From the NCBI RefSeq assembly GCF_021462265.1, contig NZ_JAJONF010000003.1, forward strand, positions 310,001 through 374,000: a stretch of DNA of 64,000 nt, given 5' to 3'. A program made the position numbers and the translations under genes. The notes beneath the pieces are model-generated. The model was not told where the DNA came from. It did not search any database and saw nothing but the letters and a program-made list of their open reading frames with translations. Positions within the stretch are counted from its first letter, which is position 1; each line of letters begins with the position of its first letter. Source of the DNA: Streptomyces shenzhenensis. Lineage in GTDB: Bacteria > Actinomycetota > Actinomycetes > Streptomycetales > Streptomycetaceae. This document shows, piece after piece, positions 37,357 through 48,898 of this stretch.

Positions 37357-37554
37357 ACGCCGAGTCCTGCCAGCGGCCGTCCGGGAACAGTCGTCGCGTC
37401 AAGCGCCGTAGGCAGGAGCGGGGGACCCAAGGTAAGTGCCGGGACCGGTAGCCGAGGCTGCCGATCCGGCTGGGGGTGAAGCCGCGCACCGACACACGGG
37501 TGTGCGGCCGGGCGACTCAACCGGCCCGAACCCGACAGCTCACCTCGCAGGCGT
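37357..37554 (+). promoter_or_regulatory. c-di-AMP (ydaO/yuaA-type) riboswitch upstream of rpfA
   Basis: Between the two rpf genes. Recognisable conserved blocks: ACGCCGAGTCCTGCC (37357 onward), GGCAGGAGCGGGGGACCCA (37410 onward), CTGGGGGTGAAGCCG (37470 onward), and the 3' block AACCCGACAGCTCACCTCGC ending with AGGCGT. ACGCC and GGCGT form the closing helix. Streptomyces coelicolor rpfA is known to be controlled by such a riboswitch; ligand binding represses expression. The last helix lies about 20 bases before the start codon. Confidence 0.85.
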
Positions 37555-37560
37555 CGGTGA

Positions 37561-39928
<2,368 letters not shown>

Positions 39929-40044
39929 GCCCGTACGGCCCGTAGAGGGTAAGGCCTAGCCAGTCGTACGTACGTCCCCGTACCCGGTCCCGTACCGTGT
40001 CCGGGGACGTACGCGCGTATCAAGGCGACCAGGGAGGCGGGGAC

Positions 40045-40521
40045 ATGGCCGTGAAGGACCGGGACCGGTTCTCCACCGCGACCAGGCTCAAGCTGCTCGG
40101 CGAGCAGACGGCGGCCCGGGTCTACCGCTCCCAGACCCGGCGCCAGGCCCGCCGCTCCAGGCTCACCGGCCGCGCCGCGCTGCTCGCGATCGTGCTGTGC
40201 ACGATGGTCGTGGCACTCGCCTACCCGATGCGGCAGTACGTCTCCCAGCGCGCCGAGATCTCCGACCTCGAACGCCAGCGGCAGCAGGCCCGGCAGCGGG
40301 TCGAACAGCTGCGGGACCTCAAGGCGCGGTGGCAGGACGACGCGTACGCCGAGCAGCGGATCCGGGAGCGGCTGCACTACGTGATGCCGGGGGAGACGGG
40401 GTACGTCGTGATCGACCCCGGTGCCGCCAAGCGGGCGCACGCCTACCTCGGGGCGGCCGACCGGCCCTGGTACGCGAACGTCTGGGACGGCGTCGACAAG
40501 TCCGACGCGTCCGACCGGTGA
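40045..40521 (+). CDS. divIC: DivIC/FtsB-like septum formation initiator
   Basis: 158 residues. ATG 40045 has GGGAGG seven bases upstream. Architecture: basic cytosolic N-terminus (YRSQTRRQARRSRL), one transmembrane helix (AALLAIVLCTMVVALAYP), then an outer coiled coil (SQRAEISDLERQRQQARQRV) and the ERLHYVMPGETGYVVIDP motif of the family. It belongs to the FtsL-DivIC-FtsQ membrane complex of cell division. 116 bp separate it from eno. Confidence 0.9.
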   Translation: MAVKDRDRFSTATRLKLLGEQTAARVYRSQTRRQARRSRLTGRAALLAIVLCTMVVALAYPMRQYVSQRAEISDLERQRQQARQRVEQLRDLKARWQDDAYAEQRIRERLHYVMPGETGYVVIDPGAAKRAHAYLGAADRPWYANVWDGVDKSDASDR

Positions 40522-40567
40522 GCAGCAGGACAACACAGCAGTGGCGCAGCAGAGCAGAAAGACAGGC

Positions 40568-41086
40568 ATGGAAACGGCTCCTCCCTCCACTCCGCGTACC
40601 GAGCCGACCGACGCGGACGTCGAGGCCTTCAAGCAGCAGCTCGGGCGGCCGCCGCGCGGCCTGCGGGCGATCGCGCACCGGTGCCCGTGCGGGCAGCCGG
40701 ACGTCGTGGAGACCGCGCCGCGGCTGCCGGACGGGACGCCGTTCCCGACCCTGTACTACCTGACGTGCCCCAAGGCCGCCTCGGCGATCGGCACCCTTGA
40801 GGCCAACGGCGTGATGAAGGAGATGACGGCGCGGCTGGAGAGCGATCCGGAGCTGGCCGCGGCGTACCGGGCCGCGCACGAGGACTACATCCGGCGCCGG
40901 GACGAGATCGAGGAGCTGACGGGGTTCCCCAGCGCCGGCGGTATGCCGGACCGGGTGAAGTGCCTGCACGTCCTGGTGGCCCACTCGCTGGCGGCGGGAC
41001 CGGGCGTCAACCCGCTCGGCGACGAGGCGATCGCGATGTTGCCCGAGTGGTGGGCCAAGGGCGCCTGCGTGATCACCGGCGAGTGA
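40568..41086 (+). CDS. DUF501 protein
   Basis: 172 residues from ATG 40568. The family pattern is clear: EAFKQQLGRPPRGLRAIAHR, CPCGQPDVVETAPRLPDG, FPTLYYLTCPKAASAIGTLE, PDRVKCLHVLVAHSLAAG and NPLGDEAI. The CxC and later Cys residues may bind metal. DUF501 genes lie between divIC and ppx throughout actinobacteria; the biochemical role is unknown to me. Confidence 0.92.
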   Translation: METAPPSTPRTEPTDADVEAFKQQLGRPPRGLRAIAHRCPCGQPDVVETAPRLPDGTPFPTLYYLTCPKAASAIGTLEANGVMKEMTARLESDPELAAAYRAAHEDYIRRRDEIEELTGFPSAGGMPDRVKCLHVLVAHSLAAGPGVNPLGDEAIAMLPEWWAKGACVITGE

Positions 41087-41207
41087 CGGCCCGCTGGACC
41101 TCCGAGGCCTTCGCCCACCCCGCACCCGGCTCGGTCCGCCGAACGGGTGCCGCCCCGGCTCGGCCCGGCCGGCCGGGAAGTCACGAACAGACAAGGAACC
41201 CATCGCC

Positions 41208-42149
41208 ATGACCCGCGTCGCCGCCATCGATTGCGGTACCAACTCCATCCGGCTGCTCGTCGCCGACGCGAACCCCGAGACGGGGGAGCTCGTCGATCTG
41301 GACCGGCGGATGGTGATCGTGCGGCTCGGGCAGGGGGTGGACCGGACGGGGCGGCTCGCGCCCGAGGCGCTGGCGCGGACGTTCGCGGCCTGCCGGGAGT
41401 ACGCGGCGGTCATCAAGGAGTACGGCGCGGAGCGGCTGCGGTTCGTGGCCACGTCCGCGTCCCGTGACGCCGAGAACCGGGACGAGTTCGTGCGCGGCGT
41501 GCTGGACGTCCTCGGCGTCGAGCCGGAGGTCATCAGCGGCGAGCAGGAGGCCGAGTTCTCCTTCACGGGCGCGACGAAGGAGCTGACGGGCCGCGACGAC
41601 CTCGCCAAGCCGTTCCTGGTCGTGGACATCGGCGGCGGTTCGACGGAGTTCGTCGTGGGCGACGAGCACGTGCGGGCCGCGCGCTCCGTGGACGTGGGGT
41701 GCGTGCGGATGACCGAGCGGCACCTCGTGCACGAGGGGCACGTCAGCGACCCGCCCACCGAGGCCGAGACCGCCGCCATGTGGGCCGACATCGAGCGCGC
41801 CCTCGACCTCGCGGAGGAGACCGTGCCGCTGCGCGAGGCGCACACCCTGGTCGGTCTCGCCGGCTCCGTCACCACCCTCGCCGCCATCCACCAGGACCTG
41901 CCGGAGTACGACTCCGCGGCCATCCACCACTCCCGCATCCCCTACGCCCGGGTCCGGGAGATCACCGAGTGGCTGCTGCGCTCGACCCACGCCGAGCGGG
42001 CCGCGATCCCCTCCATGCACCCCGGCCGCGTCGACGTCATCGGCGCCGGTGCCCTCGTCCTCCAGTCGGTCATGGAGCGCGTGGGCGCGACGGAGGTCGT
42101 GGTGAGCGAGCACGACATCCTCGACGGGATCGCCTGGTCCATCGCCTAG
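41208..42149 (+). CDS. Exopolyphosphatase/guanosine pentaphosphatase (Ppx/GppA)
   Basis: 313 residues, the short actinobacterial form without the HD-type C-terminal domain. ASKHA motifs: AIDCGTNSIRLLVADAN (phosphate 1), ATSASRDAENRDEF, GEQEAEFSFTGA, and VDIGGGSTEFVVG (phosphate 2); LVGLAGSVTTLAA follows. It removes phosphate from polyphosphate or pppGpp. Same orientation as DUF501, 121 bp downstream; likely co-expressed with it. Confidence 0.93.
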   Translation: MTRVAAIDCGTNSIRLLVADANPETGELVDLDRRMVIVRLGQGVDRTGRLAPEALARTFAACREYAAVIKEYGAERLRFVATSASRDAENRDEFVRGVLDVLGVEPEVISGEQEAEFSFTGATKELTGRDDLAKPFLVVDIGGGSTEFVVGDEHVRAARSVDVGCVRMTERHLVHEGHVSDPPTEAETAAMWADIERALDLAEETVPLREAHTLVGLAGSVTTLAAIHQDLPEYDSAAIHHSRIPYARVREITEWLLRSTHAERAAIPSMHPGRVDVIGAGALVLQSVMERVGATEVVVSEHDILDGIAWSIA

Positions 42150-42257
42150 AGCCGCCGCCGGTTCCCGGCTCGGCGGCCTCGGATGAGCAGGTGAGACGTC
42201 GGGTGAGCGCGCCGTGCGGCCCATGACACGCCGTGCCACGGCGGCCCGGCGGGAAAG

Positions 42258-42276
42258 TTCGTGAAGTTCTTCACAA
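42258..42276. promoter_or_regulatory. Rex-type operator (ROP) upstream of ndh
   Basis: TTCGTGAAGTTCTTCACAA is a dyad of GTGAA and TTCAC separated by four bases, one mismatch from the TGTGAA-N4-TTCACA Rex consensus in the outer position. Rex senses NADH/NAD+ and represses respiratory genes in Streptomyces. The site lies about 320 bp before the ndh start. Confidence 0.65.
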
Positions 42277-42594
42277 GGAATTCGGTGCAGGTGGGGGGTC
42301 CGGTGGGGACTCTTCGGCCGTTCGGGGGCTCAACGGCCCCGGGCCCGTGCTCAGGAGAGCGTTTCGAGGGTGATTCGGGGCCTGCTCGTGGGGCGGCGTC
42401 GGGCGCCCTCACGGCGCCCCCGGAAGCCTGGAGAAGCAGCTCACACGGCATTGACAACGGGTCGTATCGGAAGTGGGTTCCCGTCGGCCACCATGACCTG
42501 CGTCACGTGGGCGGCGGAGTGTAGCACAACCCCGGTGGAAGCTTGTGAAGGGGCGCACGAGCGGCCCCCTCTGAGCGGGTGGATACTCGATGCC

Positions 42595-43974
42595 ATGAGC
42601 ACCACGGAGCGTCCCAGGATCCTCGTAGTAGGCGGTGGGTACGTAGGCCTGTACGCAGCTCGGCGCATCCTCAAGAAGATGCGCTACGGCGAGGCGACCG
42701 TCACGGTCGTCGACCCCCGGTCGTACATGACCTACCAGCCCTTCCTCCCCGAAGCCGCCGCCGGCAGCATCTCCCCTCGGCACGTCGTCGTCCCGCTGCG
42801 ACGCGTGCTGCCGAAGGCGGAGGTCCTCACCGGCCGGGTCACCACCATCGACCAGGACCGCAAGGTCGCCACGATCGCGCCGCTCGTCGGCGAGGCGTAC
42901 GAGCTGCCCTTCGACTACCTGGTCATCGCACTCGGCGCGGTCTCCCGCACCTTCCCGATCCCCGGCCTCGCCGAGCAGGGCATCGGCATGAAGGGCATCG
43001 AGGAGTCCATCGGTCTGCGCAACCACGTCCTCGAGCAGCTGGACAAGGCCGACTCCACGACCGACGAGGACATCCGCCGCAAGGCGCTCACCTTCGTCTT
43101 CGTCGGCGGCGGCTTCGCCGGCGCGGAGACCATCGGCGAGGTCGAGGACATGGCCCGCGACGCCGCCAAGTACTACAAGAACGTGTCCCGTGAGGACATG
43201 CGCTTCATCCTCGTCGACGCCGCCGACAAGATCCTTCCCGAGGTCGGTCCCAAGCTCGGCCTGTACGGCAAGGAGCACCTGGAGAGCCGCGGTGTGGAGA
43301 TCTACCTCTCCACCTCGATGGACTCCTGCGTCGGCGGTCACGTGGTGCTGAAGAACGGCCTGGAGGTCGACTCCAACACGATCGTGTGGACGGCCGGCGT
43401 CAAGCCGAACCCGGCGCTGGCCCGCTTCGGCCTGCCGCTCGGCCCCCGCGGTCACGTCGACACCGCGCCCACCCTCCAGGTGCAGGGCACCGACTACATC
43501 TGGGCCGCGGGCGACAACGCCCAGGTGCCGGACGTCGCCGCCCGCAAGGCCGGGGTCGAGAACGCCTGGTGCCCGCCGAACGCGCAGCACGCGCTGCGGC
43601 AGGCCAGGGTCCTCGGCGACAACGTGGTCTCCGGCATGCGGGGCTTCCCGCAGAAGGAGTACAGCCACACCAACAAGGGCGCGGTCGCCGGTCTGGGGCT
43701 GCACAAGGGTGTCGCGATGATCGTCCTGGGCAAGACGAAGATCAAGCTCAAGGGCCGTCTCGCCTGGTACATGCACCGTGGCTACCACGGTCTGGCCATG
43801 CCGACCTGGAACCGCAAGATCCGCATCTTCGCCGACTGGACGCTCGGCATGTTCCTCAAGCGCGAGGTCGTCTCCCTGGGCGCCATGGAGAACCCCCGCG
43901 AGGAGTTCTACGAGGCCGCCAAGCCCGCGCCGGTCGCCGCCCAGAAGACCGAGGAGAAGGCCAAGGCCTCCTGA
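42595..43974 (+). CDS. ndh: Type II NADH dehydrogenase
   Basis: 459 residues from ATG 42595 (GAGCGGGTGG upstream; the ATG at 42590 is out of frame). FAD-binding Rossmann fold ILVVGGGYVGLYAARRIL, NADH-binding fold FVFVGGGFAGAETIGEVEDM, WTAGVKPNP, DYIWAAGDNAQVPD and the quinone-binding C-terminal helices (FLKREVVSLG). It is a single-subunit, non-proton-pumping enzyme at the inner face of the membrane, transferring electrons from NADH to menaquinone. An operator for Rex lies in the 445-bp upstream gap. Confidence 0.95.
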   Translation: MSTTERPRILVVGGGYVGLYAARRILKKMRYGEATVTVVDPRSYMTYQPFLPEAAAGSISPRHVVVPLRRVLPKAEVLTGRVTTIDQDRKVATIAPLVGEAYELPFDYLVIALGAVSRTFPIPGLAEQGIGMKGIEESIGLRNHVLEQLDKADSTTDEDIRRKALTFVFVGGGFAGAETIGEVEDMARDAAKYYKNVSREDMRFILVDAADKILPEVGPKLGLYGKEHLESRGVEIYLSTSMDSCVGGHVVLKNGLEVDSNTIVWTAGVKPNPALARFGLPLGPRGHVDTAPTLQVQGTDYIWAAGDNAQVPDVAARKAGVENAWCPPNAQHALRQARVLGDNVVSGMRGFPQKEYSHTNKGAVAGLGLHKGVAMIVLGKTKIKLKGRLAWYMHRGYHGLAMPTWNRKIRIFADWTLGMFLKREVVSLGAMENPREEFYEAAKPAPVAAQKTEEKAKAS

Positions 43975-44000
43975 CCTCGGACATCGGTCACTGAACGGAC

Positions 44001-44040
44001 CGAAGGACCTCCCGCCATCCGTGGTGCGGGAGGTCCTTCG
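44001..44040 (+). terminator. Perfect 15-bp hairpin after ndh
   Basis: CGAAGGACCTCCCGC (44001-44015) and its exact complement (44026-44040) enclose a 10-base loop, 27 bp past the stop. Confidence 0.85.
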
Positions 44041-44181
44041 GCGTCTCCGGGCGCCGACCTGACTACATGTTGGCTACATCTGTTTTGCCCAGTCGTAACT
44101 CCTTTGCAGGACTGCGCTGCCGCCGTCACGGTGTTTACGTGGTAACCGGCATCCGGGATCGTCGTCTTGGAGGTGTGCGCC

Positions 44182-45477
44182 ATGGCCGACGCCGCGTCGC
44201 GGCTGAGGAGAGTTGCCGAGCAGGTGCTGGGGGTTCCGCTCCCGGTGCGGTTGCGGGCCTGGGACGGGTCACAGGCCGGACCGCCGGGCGCACCGGTGCT
44301 CGTGATCCGCAATCGCCGAGCTCTGCGTCACATACTGTTCAAGCCGGGCGAACTGGGCCTCGCCCGCGCCTGGGTCGCCGGCGACCTGGACATCGAGGGG
44401 GACCTCTACGGCGCCCTCGCGGAGATCTCCGGTCTGATCTGGGAGCGCGGGGAGGACGGCCGTACGGTCCTTGAGGCGCTGCGCGATCCCGCGGTCCGGT
44501 CCGCCGTCCGGGACCTGCTCAGACTCGCCGGACCGCCCATCCCGCCCGCCCCGCCCCGCGAGGAGGTCCGGCGGCCCCGCCATCTGCACACCCGCCACAG
44601 CGACAGGCGGGCCATCAGCCACCACTACGACGTGGGCAACGACTTCTACGAACTCGTCCTCGGGCCGTCGATGGTCTACTCGTGCGCGTACTGGGGGGCC
44701 ATCGAAAACGCAGAGACGCTGGAGAGCGCGCAGCGCGACAAGCTCGAACTCGTCAGCGCGAAGCTCGGCCTGACCCCCGGTCAGCGGCTGCTCGACGTCG
44801 GCTGCGGCTGGGGCTCCATGGCGATCCACGCGGCCCGGGAGCACGGTGTGAGCGTCGTCGGGGTCACCCTCTCCCAGGAGCAGGCCGCGTACGCCCGTAA
44901 ACGGGTCGCGGACGAGGGTCTGGCGGACCGGGTGGAGATCAGGGTCCAGGACTACCGGGACGTCCGGGACGGGCCGTACGACGCGATCTCGTCGATCGGG
45001 ATGGCCGAGCACGTCGGGTCCGACCGGTACCTGCAGTACGCGCGGGAACTGTACGGGCTCCTGAAGCCAGGCGGGCGGCTGCTCAACCACCAGATCGCCC
45101 GGCGGCCGCAGCGCGACGAGTCGACGTACAACGTCGACGCGTTCATCGACGCCTACGTCTTCCCGGACGGCGAACTCGCCCCGATCGGCACCACCGTCAC
45201 CCAGCTGGAGCGGGCCGGGTTCGAGGTGCGGGACGTGGAGCCGATCCGCGAGCACTACGCCCGCACCCTGCGCCGGTGGGTGGTCAACCTGGAGGCCGAC
45301 TGGCCGCGCGCCATGCGGCTGACCAGCCCCGGCCGGGCCCGCGTCTGGCGGCTCTACATGGCCGCCTCCGCCCTCGCCTTCGAACACAACCGCATCGGCG
45401 TCAACCAGGTGCTGGCCGTCCGGACCCCGGAGTCGGGTGTCTCCGGGCTGCCGCTGCGCACCCGCACCTGGAACTGA
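44182..45477 (+). CDS. Cyclopropane-fatty-acyl-phospholipid synthase-like methyltransferase
   Basis: 431 residues. ATG 44182 has GGAGG eight bases upstream. N-terminal lipid-binding part (residues 1-110), then RRAISHHYDVGNDFYELVLG, SCAYW, the SAM-binding LLDVGCGWGSMAIHAAREHG, VTLSQEQAAYARKRV, ISSIGMAEHVG and the NVDAFIDAYVFPDGEL block of Cfa enzymes. It would add a methylene group to unsaturated acyl chains of membrane phospholipids using S-adenosylmethionine. A strong terminator follows. Confidence 0.93.
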   Translation: MADAASRLRRVAEQVLGVPLPVRLRAWDGSQAGPPGAPVLVIRNRRALRHILFKPGELGLARAWVAGDLDIEGDLYGALAEISGLIWERGEDGRTVLEALRDPAVRSAVRDLLRLAGPPIPPAPPREEVRRPRHLHTRHSDRRAISHHYDVGNDFYELVLGPSMVYSCAYWGAIENAETLESAQRDKLELVSAKLGLTPGQRLLDVGCGWGSMAIHAAREHGVSVVGVTLSQEQAAYARKRVADEGLADRVEIRVQDYRDVRDGPYDAISSIGMAEHVGSDRYLQYARELYGLLKPGGRLLNHQIARRPQRDESTYNVDAFIDAYVFPDGELAPIGTTVTQLERAGFEVRDVEPIREHYARTLRRWVVNLEADWPRAMRLTSPGRARVWRLYMAASALAFEHNRIGVNQVLAVRTPESGVSGLPLRTRTWN

Positions 45478-45487
45478 CGGCACCCGA

Positions 45488-45518
45488 AAGGGGCCCCGCG
45501 GCGAGCGCGGGGCCCCTT
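45488..45518 (+). terminator. Perfect 13-bp hairpin between cfa and the ABC genes
   Basis: AAGGGGCCCCGCG (45488-45500) pairs with 45506-45518 around a five-base loop. It serves convergent genes and is probably bidirectional. Confidence 0.85.
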
Positions 45519-45539
45519 CGCCGTGCCTGCCGCCGCCCG

Positions 45540-48068
45540 CTACTCGGCCTTGATCGCCGCCAGCACGTTCAGCCTCGCCGCGCGCCGGGCCGGCCACAGG
45601 GCCGCCAGCACGCCGACCGTGCCGGCCAGCAGCAGGAAGACCGCCATCCTGGCCCAGGGCAGCACCAGTTCGTACGTCGGCATCCGCGAGCCGATCAGCT
45701 GACCGGCCGCCCAGCCGAAGAACACCCCAAGGCCGATGCCCAGCACCCCGCCGAAGACGGAGATGACCAGGGACTCCAGACGGACCATCCGCTTGACCGC
45801 CTTGCGGTCCAGGCCGATCGCGCGGAGCATGCCGATCTCCTGGGAGCGTTCGAACACCGACATGGCCAGGGTGTTGATGACCCCGAGGACGGCGACGACC
45901 ACCGCCATGGCGAGCAGGCCGTAGACCATGTTCAGGATCAGCGTGAACGCCTTCGCGATGGAGTCCGACAGGTCCTGCTTGTCCTGGACCTTGATCGCCG
46001 GGTTGGAGCCGAGGGCCTTCGCCAGCCTGTCCTTGGTCGCGCTCGACGCGCCGTCCGCCGTCTTGACCATGACCTGCATGTCGTCGGGGTGGGCCACGTG
46101 CGGGGTGAGGGTGGCATTGTCGAGCATGATCCCGCGGATCACCTGGTTGCCCTCGTAGACCCCGGCGACCGTCAGCCGCTGCGACGCGCCGTCCTCGTAG
46201 TGCACGGTGAGGGTCGAACCGGCCTTCCAGCCCTGCGACTTGGCCTCGTCGTCGTCCACGACGACGTCCGAGCCGTGCACCCTGAAGGTGCCGCTGTCCA
46301 CTTTCAGGTCGGTCAGCTTGCCGATCGCCGAACCGTTGACACCGGTCAGGAACTCGGTCCTGCCGTCGATCCGGGAGATCGCGTTGCGCAGCGGGCTGGA
46401 GGCGGTGACGCCGTCGGTGGCCGCGATCTCCTTCGCCACGTCCGGGGAGAGCGCGTTGCCGTTGGCCATCGAGACGATGTAGTCCGCGCGGATCGACGCG
46501 CTCGCCATCTTGGCGATGGCCGTCTGCAGGCTGCCCGCCATCACCGTCATACCGGTGATCAGGGTCAGGCCGATCATCAGGGCGGAGGCGGTGGCGGCGG
46601 TACGGCGCGGGTTGCGCAGCGAGTTCTGCCGGGCGAGCTTGCCGGAGACGCCGAACCCGCGCAGCAGCGGGGCCGCCGCCGCGATCAGCGGGCGGGACAG
46701 GAGCGGGGTCAGGACGAAGACGCCGATGATGAGGAGGACTGCGCCGATGCCCATCGGGGCCTGGCCGTCGTCGCCGCTCATCGTCGTCGCCGCCAGGACC
46801 ACCGTCACGCCCGCCGCCGAGAACAGGGCGCCGATCGTGTTGCGCAGCACCAGCGACTTGGTGGTCGGGGCGGCGTGCAGGGCGCTCATCGCGGCGACCG
46901 GCGGGATCTTCGCTGCCCGGCGGCCGGGCAGCCAGGCGGCCAGCATGGTGATGACGGTGCCGACCGCGAGCGCGGCCACGACCGTGCCCGCGCTGACGAC
47001 CAGCGGGCCGTCCGGGACGGTCGCGCCGAACGCGCCGAGCAGCGAGCGCAGTCCCGCGCCGATGCCGATGCCCGCGGCCAGACCGGTCACCCCGGCCACC
47101 GCGCCGACCACGAACGCCTCGACCAGCACCGAGCGGGTGACCTGGCGGCGGGAGGCGCCGACCGCCCGCAGCAGGGCCAGTTCCCTGGTGCGCTGGGCGA
47201 CCAGCATGGTGAAGGTGTTGGCGATGATGAACGTGCCGACGAACAGGGCGATGCCGGCGAAGACCAGCAGGCCCTGGCGCAGGCCGCTCATGCTGCTGGA
47301 GATGGCCCGCGCCTGGTCGTCGGCGAGCTTGTGGCCGGTGGTGGTCTCCACGAGCTTCTCCGGCAGGGCCTGGTCCAGCTGCGACTTGAGGGCGGCCTGG
47401 CCGGTGCCGGACTTCGCGGTCACGTCGATCTCGTCGTACGCGCCCTTCTTGCCGAACAGCTTCTGCGCGGTCGCCGTGTCGAACAGGGCGAGGCTGCCGC
47501 CGGCCGCGACATTGCCGTCGTCGGTGGTGAAGACGCCGGCGACGGTGGGGGCGAGGACCGGGCCGTCGACCGAGATCCGCACGGTGTCGCCGACCTTGTA
47601 GCCGGCCCGCTCGGCGGTCCTGGAGTCGATCAGCACCTCGTTCCCGCCCCTGGGCGCGTGGCCGCTGACCAGCGGGTAGCGGGCGTCCTTGGTGCCCCAG
47701 TAGTTGCCGCCCTGGGACTGCCAGCCGCCGCCGATCAGCTTGCCGTCCTTGTCCGCGATGGCGGTGAAGCCGGAGACGACCCCGGTGACGGAGGCGGCCC
47801 CGCGGACCTTCGCGGCCCGGTCGACGAGGGCCTGGGTGAGGTCCGGGGTCTTGCCTATGGTGTTGCCCCTGTCCTCCTGGCCCTTGGCGGTGACGGCCAC
47901 GTCGACGCCCTTGAAGCCCTTGGCGGAGCTGTTCTGGTAGGCATCGGAGACGGTGTTCGTGAAGACGAGGGTGCCGGAGACGAACGCGACGCCGAGCATG
48001 ACGGCGAGCACGGTCATCAGCAGCCGGGTCTTGTGCGCGAGGACGTTGCGCAGCGCGGTGCGCAACAT
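45540..48068 (-). CDS. ABC transporter permease with two FtsX domains
   Basis: 842 residues from ATG 48068, which overlaps the ATPase stop by one base (TGATG). N-terminal helix (NVLAHKTRLLMTVLAVMLGV) and a periplasm-type extracytoplasmic domain (about 50-240) precede a first FtsX unit (LVFAGIALFVGTFIIANTF). A middle helix block and second N-type anchor (NPRRTAATASALMIGLTLIT) precede a second outer domain and a final FtsX unit (MVYGLLAMAVVVAVLGVINT). MacB/LolCDE-type exporters have this fold and use the outer domain for substrate transfer. The substrate is unknown. Confidence 0.92.
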   Translation of the reverse strand: MLRTALRNVLAHKTRLLMTVLAVMLGVAFVSGTLVFTNTVSDAYQNSSAKGFKGVDVAVTAKGQEDRGNTIGKTPDLTQALVDRAAKVRGAASVTGVVSGFTAIADKDGKLIGGGWQSQGGNYWGTKDARYPLVSGHAPRGGNEVLIDSRTAERAGYKVGDTVRISVDGPVLAPTVAGVFTTDDGNVAAGGSLALFDTATAQKLFGKKGAYDEIDVTAKSGTGQAALKSQLDQALPEKLVETTTGHKLADDQARAISSSMSGLRQGLLVFAGIALFVGTFIIANTFTMLVAQRTRELALLRAVGASRRQVTRSVLVEAFVVGAVAGVTGLAAGIGIGAGLRSLLGAFGATVPDGPLVVSAGTVVAALAVGTVITMLAAWLPGRRAAKIPPVAAMSALHAAPTTKSLVLRNTIGALFSAAGVTVVLAATTMSGDDGQAPMGIGAVLLIIGVFVLTPLLSRPLIAAAAPLLRGFGVSGKLARQNSLRNPRRTAATASALMIGLTLITGMTVMAGSLQTAIAKMASASIRADYIVSMANGNALSPDVAKEIAATDGVTASSPLRNAISRIDGRTEFLTGVNGSAIGKLTDLKVDSGTFRVHGSDVVVDDDEAKSQGWKAGSTLTVHYEDGASQRLTVAGVYEGNQVIRGIMLDNATLTPHVAHPDDMQVMVKTADGASSATKDRLAKALGSNPAIKVQDKQDLSDSIAKAFTLILNMVYGLLAMAVVVAVLGVINTLAMSVFERSQEIGMLRAIGLDRKAVKRMVRLESLVISVFGGVLGIGLGVFFGWAAGQLIGSRMPTYELVLPWARMAVFLLLAGTVGVLAALWPARRAARLNVLAAIKAE

Positions 48069-48898
48069 CAGCTGGTACGGCCCTTCGCGTCGAACTCGGG
48101 GGTCTGGGGGGTCCCCCCAGGAAAACTGCGCATGAAGTCGAGGACCGTTTCGGCCGTCGGCCGGTACATCTCGTCGACGATCCGGCCGTCGGCGAGGAAG
48201 ACCACGCGGTCCGCGTACGCCGCCGCCACCGGGTCGTGGGTGACCATGACGACCGTCTGGCCCAGCTCCCGCACCGAGTTGCGCAGGAAGCCCAGCACCT
48301 CGGCGCCGGAGCGGGAGTCGAGGTTCCCGGTCGGCTCGTCACCGAAGATGATCTCCGGACGGGAGGCGAGCGCGCGGGCCACGGCGACGCGCTGCTGCTG
48401 GCCGCCGGAGAGCTGCGAGGGGCGGTGGCCGAGCCGGTCCCGCAGACCGACCATCTCGATCACGGAGTCCAGCCACTGCTTGTCCGGCTTCCGCCCCGCG
48501 ATGTCCATCGGCAGGGTGATGTTCTCCAGTGCGGTCAGCGTCGGCAGCAGGTTGAACGCCTGGAAGATGAACCCGATCTTGTCCCGGCGCAGCTTGGTCA
48601 GCTGCTTGTCCTTCAGGGAGCCCAGCTCGGTGTCACCGATGCGCACGGAACCGGAGGAGAAGGTGTCGAGGCCGGCCACGCAGTGCATCAGCGTGGACTT
48701 CCCGGAGCCGGACGGGCCCATGATCGCGGTGAACTCGGCCTGCCGGAACTCGACGGAGACCCGGTCCAGGGCGACCACCTGGGTCTCGCCCTGGCCGTAG
48801 ATCTTCGAGAGGTCCGTGGCGCGTGCGGCCACGGAGGTGGCCCGCCGGTCGGCTGGGGGCACCCCCGGATGAAGTTCGGGGGAGGGTGTGGTGGGCAC
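48068..48898 (-). CDS. ABC transporter ATP-binding protein (MacB/LolD type)
   Basis: 276 residues from GTG 48898 (AGGAG about nine bases upstream). Walker A GPSGSGKSTLMH, Q-loop FIFQAFNLLPTL, signature LSGGQQQRVAVARAL, Walker B IIFGDEPTGNLDS and His in VMVTHDP. The N-terminus (TPSPELHPGVPPADRR) derives from a G-tract palindrome, and the C-terminus (SFPGGTPQTPEFD) overlaps another, so these ends are probably recent and non-essential. It pairs with the coupled permease. Confidence 0.95.
   Translation of the reverse strand: MPTTPSPELHPGVPPADRRATSVAARATDLSKIYGQGETQVVALDRVSVEFRQAEFTAIMGPSGSGKSTLMHCVAGLDTFSSGSVRIGDTELGSLKDKQLTKLRRDKIGFIFQAFNLLPTLTALENITLPMDIAGRKPDKQWLDSVIEMVGLRDRLGHRPSQLSGGQQQRVAVARALASRPEIIFGDEPTGNLDSRSGAEVLGFLRNSVRELGQTVVMVTHDPVAAAYADRVVFLADGRIVDEMYRPTAETVLDFMRSFPGGTPQTPEFDAKGRTS

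Noticed and set aside
42590..42592. ATG five bases before the ndh start
   Set aside because: It is out of frame with the ndh Rossmann motif; ATG 42595 is in frame and starts the standard N-terminus.
44269..48342. A 1,357-codon minus-strand open frame across cfa and the ABC permease
   Set aside because: It is the alternative-frame shadow of GC-rich genes: Arg/Gly/Pro/His-rich, no domain, no start signal, while cfa and the permease are fully supported.
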